A stretch of DNA of 64,000 nt. Origin: Streptomyces rubradiris. GTDB lineage: Bacteria; Actinomycetota; Actinomycetes; Streptomycetales; Streptomycetaceae. The notes beneath the pieces were generated by a model that worked only from the letters and a program-made list of their open reading frames with translations, did not search any database and was not told the origin of the DNA. Below, in pieces: positions 17,432-23,917 of this stretch. Position 1 is the stretch's first letter. Each line of letters opens with the position of its first letter. Where the stretch lies: contig NZ_BNEA01000015.1 of the NCBI RefSeq assembly GCF_016860525.1, forward strand, positions 1,302,001 to 1,366,000, written 5' to 3'. Both the position numbers and the translations under genes were made by a program.

Positions 17432-18324
17432 CCCTCTCCTCGCAGGATCACGCCCACCTCACGCAGCAACTGGACCTTGCCGGGTCTGGGCGGGCCGGGA
17501 AGTACGTCGAATCCGGCGGCGGTGATCGCTTCGACCGCCGCCTTTCCCCCCGCCACGAACCCCGCGAGCAGCAGCTTCAGCCTGCCGTGGACGCTACCCA
17601 CCAGGGGAGCGCCTTCATCCAGCAGATCGCGGGCGCGTTGTGCTTCGTATGCAACCAGGGCGCGCACCGATGCGCCCGCGCTTTTTTGGCCAAGATCAGC
17701 TTCTTGGACGTGGAAGCGCTTCATGTCCTCGGCCGGCAGGTAGATCCGGTCGCGGCCGTAGTCCTCGGCGACGTCCTGGAGGTGCTCCACGATCTGCAGC
17801 GCGGTGCAGATCGCGTCGGACAGCCGGATCCGCTCGGGGGTGGAGGTGCCGGTGACGCCGAGGACGAGGCGGCCGACGGGGTTGGCCGACAGCGCGCAGT
17901 AGGCGAGGAGGTCGTCGTAGGTCTCGTACCGGGCGACGAGCTGGTCCTGGCGGTTGGCGGCGATCAGCCCGAGGAACGGCTCGGGGGTGAGGGCGCGGCG
18001 CCGGACGGTCGGCTGCAGGCGGCGCAGCAACGGGTGGTGCGGCGTGCCGTCGAAGACGCGGCGCAGATCCTCCTCGAAGGCGTCGAGGAGGAGCAGCCGG
18101 TCGCCGGCCTCGGCGGGCGACACGCCGAGCGCGCGGGCGTCGGCGCCGCCGGGGACGAGGTCGCCGTCGCCGATGTCGTCCACGAGGCGGGCGAAGCCGT
18201 AGACCGCCATGAGGTCGGCGCGCCAGGCCCGGGGCAGGAAGAAGGGGGCCACCGGGAAGTTCTCGCTCGCGGCCTTGTCCAGGGTGGCGCGTTCCAGGCC
18301 GGACGCCGTATCGGTGGCCGTCAT
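17428..18324 (-). CDS. hpnC: HpnC, hydroxysqualene synthase
   Basis: The 298-residue protein is a second squalene/phytoene synthase homologue, with LVDDIGDGD and QDVAEDYGRDRIYLP as the Asp-rich motifs. HpnC converts presqualene diphosphate to hydroxysqualene. It is the first large gene of the hopanoid operon. The start is given as ATG 18324, since that ATG overlaps the stop codon of a 21-codon upstream ORF in an ATGA; no good ribosome-binding site precedes it, so translation may depend on the upstream ORF. A GTG at 18354 in the same frame is the alternative. Confidence 0.92.
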   Translation of the reverse strand: MTATDTASGLERATLDKAASENFPVAPFFLPRAWRADLMAVYGFARLVDDIGDGDLVPGGADARALGVSPAEAGDRLLLLDAFEEDLRRVFDGTPHHPLLRRLQPTVRRRALTPEPFLGLIAANRQDQLVARYETYDDLLAYCALSANPVGRLVLGVTGTSTPERIRLSDAICTALQIVEHLQDVAEDYGRDRIYLPAEDMKRFHVQEADLGQKSAGASVRALVAYEAQRARDLLDEGAPLVGSVHGRLKLLLAGFVAGGKAAVEAITAAGFDVLPGPPRPGKVQLLREVGVILRGEG

Positions 18325-18386
18325 CGGACGCTGCCCGGGGCGGGGACGGCACACGCTGCGTTGAGCTGGGGCGTTTCCGTAGCCAT
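18321..18386 (-). CDS. 21-codon upstream ORF coupled to hpnC
   Basis: ATG 18386 opens a 21-residue frame (MATETPQLNAACAVPAPGSV plus R) whose TGA overlaps the hpnC ATG (ATGA, 18321-18324). GGGAG lies about 11 bases before the ATG, and an in-frame GTG sits 3 codons upstream. The hpnC start itself lacks a Shine-Dalgarno site, so this ORF may deliver ribosomes to it or act as a leader peptide. It may also be fortuitous; only 21 codons are available. Confidence 0.4.
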   Translation of the reverse strand: MATETPQLNAACAVPAPGSVR

Positions 18387-18500
18387 TGCCGTCACATCTC
18401 CCGTTCTACACTGCCGACCCAATACACACTATTTCGGACACGCCGCCCCGCAATGCGCGAAGGCACCCCAGCGAAGGAAGGCGCGCATTATCGCCGGACT

Positions 18501-18541
18501 TGCCGGTTTCCGGCACCGGTACAGCTTACGTTGTACAACGT
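18501..18541. promoter_or_regulatory. Two palindromes upstream of the hopanoid operon
   Basis: TGCCGG-TTT-CCGGCA (18501-18515) and the perfect 14-base palindrome ACGTTGTACAACGT (18528-18541) lie 115-155 bp upstream of the hpnC upstream ORF. On the leftward strand GATAAT (read from 18492 to 18487) is a possible -10 just downstream of them. The GTTGTACAAC core is typical of TetR-family operators. The rest of 18387-18685 shows no gene. Confidence 0.5.
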
Positions 18542-18639
18542 GGCGCCCATCGTCGGGGTGTCCCGCACATCACAACAACACACCGATTGGCTCCAAGATT
18601 CCTGCACTCGGGCCGAGTTGACGTTTCCTTTGCAGTGGA

Positions 18640-18673
18640 AGGGCCCCGCCGGACGAAATTCCGACGGGGCCCT
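18640..18673 (-). terminator. Terminator after the ABC exporter operon
   Basis: AGGGCCCCG (640-648) pairs with CGGGGCCCT (665-673); after one C-A mismatch three further pairs follow, closing on an 8-base loop (18653-18660). It lies 13 bases beyond the stop codon of the leftward ATPase gene and separates this operon from the hopanoid operon. Confidence 0.75.
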
Positions 18674-18685
18674 GGCCGAAACGGG

Positions 18686-19465
18686 TCACTTGCCCGTGAA
18701 CTTCTCGTACTCCTTCAGGACCTCGTCGGTGGGTCCGTCCATCCGCAGTTCACCGCGCTCCAGCCACAACACGCGGTTGCAGGTGTCGCGGATCGACTTG
18801 TTGTTGTGACTGACCAGAAAGACCGTTCCGGCCTCTTTGCGCAGTTCCCGGATGCGTTCCTCGGAGCGCTGCTGGAACTTGCGGTCACCGGTGGCCAGCG
18901 CCTCGTCGATCATCAGGACGTCGTGGTCCTTGGCGGCGGCGATGGAGAAACGCAGCCGGGCCGCCATACCGGAGGAGTAGGTGCGCATCGGCAGGGTGAT
19001 GAAGTCGCCCTTCTCGTTGATGCCGGAGAAGTCGACGATGTCCTGGTAGCGCTCCTTGATCTGCTCCCGGGACATGCCCATGGCCAGGCCGCCCAGGATG
19101 ACGTTCCGCTCGCCGGTGAGGTCGTTCATCAGGGCCGCGTTCACGCCCAGCAGGGACGGCTGGCCGTCGGTGTAGACCTTGCCCTTCTCCGCGGGCAGCA
19201 GGCCGGCCACGGCGCGCAGCAGGGTCGACTTGCCGGAGCCGTTGGAGCCGATCAGGCCGATGGCCTCGCCGCGGTAGGCGACGAAGGACACGCCGCGCAC
19301 GGCGTGCACCTTGCGCACGCCCCGCTCCTCGCCGCGCCGGAGGATGCGGCTGAGGGCCGCCGTCGCGCTGCCCTTGCCGGACTTGGCTCCGTTGACCCGG
19401 TAGACGATGTGCAGGTCGTCCGCGATGACCGTCGGGCGCCGGTCCTGGTTGTGCTGCTCAGCCAC
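18686..19465 (-). CDS. ABC transporter ATPase, polysaccharide/teichoic-acid export type
   Basis: The 259-residue ATPase has Walker A GSNGSGKST, a divergent signature YSSGM in place of LSGGQ, Walker B VLMIDEALA and an H-loop SHNN. The variant signature and the preceding VRGVSFVAYRGEAIGLIGSNG segment are typical of TagH/Wzt exporters of lipid-linked glycans. It has no extra C-terminal substrate-recognition domain, which in the Wzt class suggests export coupled to polymer synthesis rather than to a capped end. It overlaps the permease stop by 8 bases (19458-19465), and the pair surely forms one transporter. It is the last gene of the leftward polyol-phosphate operon. Confidence 0.92.
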   Translation of the reverse strand: MAEQHNQDRRPTVIADDLHIVYRVNGAKSGKGSATAALSRILRRGEERGVRKVHAVRGVSFVAYRGEAIGLIGSNGSGKSTLLRAVAGLLPAEKGKVYTDGQPSLLGVNAALMNDLTGERNVILGGLAMGMSREQIKERYQDIVDFSGINEKGDFITLPMRTYSSGMAARLRFSIAAAKDHDVLMIDEALATGDRKFQQRSEERIRELRKEAGTVFLVSHNNKSIRDTCNRVLWLERGELRMDGPTDEVLKEYEKFTGK

Positions 19466-20387
19466 GGCCGTACCGCTCCTCCGCCTTCCAGAAGTACACG
19501 AAGCCGCCGGCGAAGAAGACCACGGCCCAGAACAGGGCGATGGCCCACACGTGCGGCGGCAGGTGCGACGAGCCGTAGCCGTCGATCAGCGCGAAGCGCA
19601 TCAGGTCCATGTAGATCGCGACCGGGTTGACCTGGAGCACCCGGACGATCCACTCGGGGCGGCCCGCCAGCATGTTGTTGATCGAGAACATGACACCGGA
19701 GGCGTACATCCAGGTGCGCAGCAGGAACGGCATCAGCTGCGCGAGGTCCGGCGTCTTGGCGCCCATGCGGGCCACGATCAGCGCCAGCCCGGTGTTGAAC
19801 AGGAACTGGAGCACCAGCACCGGCACGATCAGCAGCCAGGACAGGCCGGGGTAGCTGCCGAAGCCGATCGCCACGGCGAACAGCACCAGCATCGAGAACA
19901 GCAGCTGCTGGAGCTGCTGGAGCGAGAAGGAGATGGGCAGCGAGGCGCGCGGGAAGTGCAGGGCGCGCACCAGGCCGAGGTTGCCGGAGATCGCGCGGAC
20001 GCCCGACATCACCGAGCTCTGCGTGAAGGTGAACACGAACACGCCGGTGACCAGGAACGGGATGTACACGTCCTGGGACATGCCGCGGCTGGCGTGCAGG
20101 ATCAGCCCGAAGATGAAGAAGTACACGGCCGCGTTGAGCAGGGGCGTGGCCACCTGCCAGAGCTGGCCGAGTTTGGCCTGGCTGTACTGGGCGGTCAGCT
20201 TGGCCTGGGAGAAGGCCAGGATGAAGTGGCGCCGTCCCCACAGCTGCCGGACGTACTCCACGAGCGAGGGCCGGGCGCCGCTCACGGAGAGCCCGTACTT
20301 GGCGGCGAGCTCGGCCGCCGTCAGTCCCGCGTCGGGCGACGCGGCCGCGGTCACCGCGACCGTGCCGTCGTGCATGGTCTCACTCAC
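19458..20387 (-). CDS. ABC-2 type permease, polysaccharide/teichoic-acid export type
   Basis: The 309-residue protein has a cytoplasmic N-terminus (about 1-70, with LVEYVRQLWGRRHFIL) followed by six predicted membrane helices, the layout of TagG/RfbD permeases. SQAKLTAQYSQAKLGQLWQVATPL is the conserved amphipathic entry segment. It pairs with the downstream ATPase to move a lipid-linked saccharide or polyol-phosphate across the membrane. The start is GTG 20387; an in-frame ATG four codons on is possible. A 90-base gap separates it from the glycosyltransferase gene upstream. Confidence 0.9.
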   Translation of the reverse strand: MSETMHDGTVAVTAAASPDAGLTAAELAAKYGLSVSGARPSLVEYVRQLWGRRHFILAFSQAKLTAQYSQAKLGQLWQVATPLLNAAVYFFIFGLILHASRGMSQDVYIPFLVTGVFVFTFTQSSVMSGVRAISGNLGLVRALHFPRASLPISFSLQQLQQLLFSMLVLFAVAIGFGSYPGLSWLLIVPVLVLQFLFNTGLALIVARMGAKTPDLAQLMPFLLRTWMYASGVMFSINNMLAGRPEWIVRVLQVNPVAIYMDLMRFALIDGYGSSHLPPHVWAIALFWAVVFFAGGFVYFWKAEERYGRG

Positions 20388-20477
20388 AGGTGGAAACTTT
20401 CGTCCTCGGGTACGCGTGTCTGGTTCGTCCTGCGGGCGGCCGCGCGCGGCGGCACCGGCCCGTCGGGGACGAGCTTG

Positions 20478-21362
20478 TCAGATGACCGGCGGGCGGCCCA
20501 GTCGGGTGAGTCGCCATACCGTACGCCAGCGCATCGGGCGGCGGGGACCGCACGGTGTGGACCAGCCTTCCCGGAAGCCGCCGAACCACGCTTTCAGGGC
20601 CGGTCGCGAGGGGCGGCGCGCCAGGGTGAGCAGCAGCCAGACCCCGAGGTAGACCGGGACCAGGGGGGCGGGCAGGTTGCGGCGGGCGAGCCAGACCCGG
20701 TTGCGGGCGACCATGCGGTGGTAGACGGCGTGCCGCGACGGCGCGGTCGTCGGGTGGTACAGCACCATGTCGGAGCGGTAGTCGATCATCCAGCCCGCGT
20801 CCAGCGCCCGCCAGGCCAGGTCGGTCTCCTCGTGCGCGTAGAAGAACTCGTCGGGCAGGACGCCGACCTCCGCGAAGACGCGGGTGCGCACGGCGTTGGC
20901 GCCGCCGAGGAAGGTGGTGACCCGGGAGGAGCGCATCGGGTCGGAGGCGCGCAGCCGGGGCACGTGCCGGCGCTGGGTCTCGCCGGTGTCGGGGTCGGCG
21001 ATGCGGAAGCTGATGATGCCCAGCTCGGGGTCCGCGGCGAAGGCCTCGCGGCACAGCTCGGCGGTGTCGTGGCGGGCGAGCAGGCCGTCGTCGTCGAGGA
21101 AGAGCAATATGTCGACATCGCGGCCGCCGGGCCCGAAGGCCTCTATGCCGACGTTGCGCCCGCCGGGGATGCCCAGGTTCTCGGGCAGCTCCAGGGTCCG
21201 CACGCCCTCGGGCACCTCCGGGACGGGCGAGCCGTTGCCGACGACGACGACCTCGACCGGGTCGCCGTCCTGCTCGGCGACGGAGTCGAGCAGGGCCCGC
21301 AGCTCCTCGGGCCGGTTGCCCATGGTGATGACGACGGCACCGACCTTCATGGGCGCGCTCAC
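20478..21362 (-). CDS. Family 2 glycosyltransferase
   Basis: The 294-residue GT-A enzyme starts with AVVITMGNRPEELRALLDSV and has the nucleotide-sugar binding LENLGIPGGRN-like block and the metal-binding acidic motif FLDDDG. FYAHEETDLAWRAL near residue 175 is the acceptor/catalytic ED region. It is like rhamnosyl- or galactofuranosyl-type transferases of cell-wall glycans, but donor and acceptor are unknown. GTG 21362 overlaps the stop of the upstream CDP-alcohol phosphotransferase in a GTGA (21359-21362); ATG 21350 is an alternative. Coupling to that gene suggests it decorates the polyol-phosphate product. Confidence 0.88.
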   Translation of the reverse strand: MSAPMKVGAVVITMGNRPEELRALLDSVAEQDGDPVEVVVVGNGSPVPEVPEGVRTLELPENLGIPGGRNVGIEAFGPGGRDVDILLFLDDDGLLARHDTAELCREAFAADPELGIISFRIADPDTGETQRRHVPRLRASDPMRSSRVTTFLGGANAVRTRVFAEVGVLPDEFFYAHEETDLAWRALDAGWMIDYRSDMVLYHPTTAPSRHAVYHRMVARNRVWLARRNLPAPLVPVYLGVWLLLTLARRPSRPALKAWFGGFREGWSTPCGPRRPMRWRTVWRLTRLGRPPVI

Positions 21363-22138
21363 TTCAGCCTGCTGGAGGCGAGGATGGACACCAGGTGCAG
21401 CAGGGTCTGCAGCAGGGCGATGCCGGCCAGCACGGCGGTGCCGAGACGGGTGAAGAACAGGTCGCCGCGGGCCTGGTCCACGATCGCGAGGACGAGGATG
21501 AGCAGCGAGGCCTCGATGCCGAGGATCAGCCGGTGGAACTTCAGCGCCGAGGCGGCCCGCCGGGCCAGCGCCATGCCGGAGGAGCGCGGCTCGGACGCGG
21601 CCTCCTGCACCGGGGGCTTGCCGGTCTGGTGCCGGGCGACGCCGACCAGGTCGGTCTCGGCCTTGATCAGGATGGCGCCGAGCGCGGCGAGGGTGCCGAG
21701 GAAGGCCCACAGCCAGTCGATCCGGCCGGTGCCCCACAGGTCGGCGGCGCGCAGGCCGAGGCCGACCAGCACGGCAGCGTCGGTGAGGTAGGCGCCGACC
21801 CGGTCCAGGTAGACCCCGCCCAGCGAGTACTGCTGCTTCCAGCGGGCGACCTCGCCGTCGACGCAGTCCAGCAGCAGGTACAGCTGGGTGGCGACCACGC
21901 CGAGCACCGCGCCCGTGATCCCCGGCACCAGCAGGGCCGGGGTCGCGAGCACGCCGCAGACGGTCATCAGGTACGTGAGCTGGTTGGGCGTGACCCTGGT
22001 GTCGACCAGGTAGCGGTCGACGCGCAGGGACACCTCGCGCATGTAGAGGCGTCCCGCCCAGTGCTCACCGCTGCGCCGGTCCTTCACCCCCGCGGGGTGG
22101 ACGACCGGACGGAGTTCAGCTACCGATGGCCTTGACAT
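21359..22138 (-). CDS. CDP-alcohol phosphatidyltransferase-family protein, last motif Asp replaced
   Basis: The 259-residue membrane protein has several hydrophobic helices and most of the motif D-x2-DG-x2-AR-x8-G-x3-D-x3-D: Asp91, Asp94, Gly95, Ala98, Arg99, Gly108 and Asp112 are present, but position 116 is Ala in place of the fourth Asp, the proposed catalytic base. It may use another base, carry an unusual acceptor or be a partner subunit. Family members move a phospho-alcohol from a CDP-alcohol to an acceptor hydroxyl. The 5' end lies inside the 3' end of the dehydrogenase gene (22116-22138), so the two are coupled. A canonical homologue is encoded at 23914. Confidence 0.85.
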   Translation of the reverse strand: MSRPSVAELRPVVHPAGVKDRRSGEHWAGRLYMREVSLRVDRYLVDTRVTPNQLTYLMTVCGVLATPALLVPGITGAVLGVVATQLYLLLDCVDGEVARWKQQYSLGGVYLDRVGAYLTDAAVLVGLGLRAADLWGTGRIDWLWAFLGTLAALGAILIKAETDLVGVARHQTGKPPVQEAASEPRSSGMALARRAASALKFHRLILGIEASLLILVLAIVDQARGDLFFTRLGTAVLAGIALLQTLLHLVSILASSRLK

Positions 22139-23177
22139 AGTCGGCGTAGATGTCCTTGATCTGGTTCGTCTTGAGGTCGAGGTGTTCGAGGATCGTGTAG
22201 CGGCCGGGCCGGGTCTCCGGGGCGAACTGGACCGCGCGGACGAACTCGTCCACGGTGAAGCCGATCTCCTCCGGCAGGACCGGGAGCCCGTGCCGGCGCA
22301 GCACCTCGGCCATGTACGCCGACTCCTCGTGGGCGCCGCGCAGGTACATCGCGAAGGCGGCGCCGAGGCCGCACTGCTCGCCGTGGGCGGCGGCGCGCTT
22401 GGGGTAGAGCAGGTCGAAGGCGTGGTTGATCTCGTGGCAGGCGCCGGAGGACGGGCGGGAGTCGCCCGACACGGACATGGCGATGCCGGTGAGGACCAGC
22501 GCCTCGGCCAGCACCTGGAGGAAGCCGTCGTCGCCGACCCCGCCGGGGTGGCGCAGCACGGCCTCGCCGGCCTGCCGGGCCATGGCGGCGGCCAGGCCGT
22601 CGACCTTCTCGCCGTTGACCTGGTGGGACAGCTCCCAGTCGGCGACGGCGGAGATGTTGGAGATGGCGTCGCCGATACCGGAGCGGACGAACCGGACGGG
22701 TGCCTCGCGGATCACGTCGAGGTCGATGATGACCGCGATCGGGTTGGGCACGCCGTAGGAGCCGCGACCCGCGTCGTTGTCGAGGGTCGCGACCGGTGAG
22801 CACAGGCCGTCGTGGGCGAGATTGGTGGCGACGGCGACCAGCGGCAGGCCGACGCGGGAGGCCGCGAACTTGGCACAGTCGATGATCTTGCCGCCGCCGA
22901 GGCCGACGACCGCGTCGTAGTGGCCGGCCTTGATGTCGCCCGCCAGCCGGATGGCGTCGTCCAGGGTGCCGCCGCCGACCTCGTACCAGGTGGCGCCGGG
23001 CAGGGTCGGGGCGATGCGCTCGCGCAGCCGGGCCCCGGAGCCGCCGCTGACGGCGATGGCGAGCCGGCCCGACTGCGAGATGCGTTCGTCGGCGAGGACA
23101 CAGGCCAGGTCGTCCAGGGCACCCGGGCGGATGTCCACGACGACCGGCGAGGGAATCAGCCGCGTCAGTACCGGCAC
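22116..23177 (-). CDS. Glycerol-1-phosphate dehydrogenase homologue (EgsA/AraM type)
   Basis: The 353-residue protein belongs to the iron/zinc alcohol dehydrogenase-dehydroquinate synthase superfamily, closest by motif to sn-glycerol-1-phosphate dehydrogenases. It has the NAD(P)-binding GGGKIID (94-100), the family-typical segment TNLAHDGLCSPVATL, and metal ligands Asp170 (GIGD), His248 and His265 (AAHGEQ); the 78-residue spacing of the first two fits the family. The reaction would be dihydroxyacetone phosphate to glycerol 1-phosphate, the archaeal enantiomer. It overlaps the nucleotidyltransferase gene by 13 bases and the CDP-alcohol gene by 23. Another polyol phosphate remains possible. Confidence 0.87.
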   Translation of the reverse strand: MPVLTRLIPSPVVVDIRPGALDDLACVLADERISQSGRLAIAVSGGSGARLRERIAPTLPGATWYEVGGGTLDDAIRLAGDIKAGHYDAVVGLGGGKIIDCAKFAASRVGLPLVAVATNLAHDGLCSPVATLDNDAGRGSYGVPNPIAVIIDLDVIREAPVRFVRSGIGDAISNISAVADWELSHQVNGEKVDGLAAAMARQAGEAVLRHPGGVGDDGFLQVLAEALVLTGIAMSVSGDSRPSSGACHEINHAFDLLYPKRAAAHGEQCGLGAAFAMYLRGAHEESAYMAEVLRRHGLPVLPEEIGFTVDEFVRAVQFAPETRPGRYTILEHLDLKTNQIKDIYADYVKAIGS

Positions 23178-23917
23178 GCGATCTCCCGTCCCCGGGCGAG
23201 GTCGTCGTGGTTGTCGATCTCGACCCAGTCGACCTCGCCGATCGGCGCCACGTCGATGCGGAAGCCGCGGTCGACCAGCTCCTGGTACCCGTGCTCGTAG
23301 AACTGCTGCGGGTCCGTCTCCCAGACCGTCTTCAGCGCGTCCGCCAGCTCCGGCGCCGCGTCGCCCTCGATCAGGGTCACACCGATGTACTCGCCGGTGG
23401 CCTCCGCCGGGTCCATCAGCTTGGTGATCTTCGTCATCCCCTTCGCGGGGTCGACGACGACCTTCATCTCCTCGTCGGCCAGCTTCTTCACCGTGTCCAC
23501 GGCGAGGATGATCCGCTTGCCCTCACCCCGGGCGGCCAGCAGCGCCTTCTCCACGGAGACCGGGTGCACGGTGTCACCGTTGGCGAGGATCACCCCGTCA
23601 CGCAGCGCGTCCCGGCCGCACCACAGGGAGTAGGCGTTGTTCCACTCCTCGGCCTTGTCGTTGTCGATCAGGGTGAGCTTCAGGCCGTACTTCGCCTCCA
23701 GCGCCGCCTTGCGCGCGTAGACGGCCTCCTTGCGGTAGCCGACGATGACCGCGACCTCGGTCAGCCCGATCTCGGCGAAGTTGCCCAGCGTCAGGTCCAG
23801 GACCGTCGGTTCGCCCTCCACACCCTCGGGCCCCACCGGCACCAGCGCCTTGGGCAGCGTGTCGGTGTAGGGGCGCAGACGCCGTCCGGCGCCGGCCGCC
23901 AGCACGAGGCCGATCAT
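23165..23917 (-). CDS. Sugar/polyol-phosphate nucleotidyltransferase (LicC-like)
   Basis: The 250-residue protein has the nucleotidyltransferase signature LVLAAGAGRRLRPYTDTLPK at the N-terminus, with NDKAEEWNNAYSLW and the metal-binding NGDTV near residue 115. The order of elements resembles phosphocholine cytidylyltransferase (LicC) and inositol-1-phosphate cytidylyltransferase more than hexose-phosphate enzymes. In context it would activate a polyol phosphate, plausibly the glycerol 1-phosphate from the next gene, as a CDP derivative. ATG 23917 overlaps the stop of the upstream gene (23914-23917). The C-terminus DNHDDLARGREI is typical of the group. Confidence 0.87.
   Translation of the reverse strand: MIGLVLAAGAGRRLRPYTDTLPKALVPVGPEGVEGEPTVLDLTLGNFAEIGLTEVAVIVGYRKEAVYARKAALEAKYGLKLTLIDNDKAEEWNNAYSLWCGRDALRDGVILANGDTVHPVSVEKALLAARGEGKRIILAVDTVKKLADEEMKVVVDPAKGMTKITKLMDPAEATGEYIGVTLIEGDAAPELADALKTVWETDPQQFYEHGYQELVDRGFRIDVAPIGEVDWVEIDNHDDLARGREIACRY

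Noticed and set aside
13653..18324. Carotenoid cluster (phytoene synthases, desaturase, prenyl synthase)
   Set aside because: Neighbouring squalene-hopene cyclase, hpnG, hpnH and hpnO show this is the HpnCDE squalene route. There is no lycopene cyclase or other carotenoid gene.
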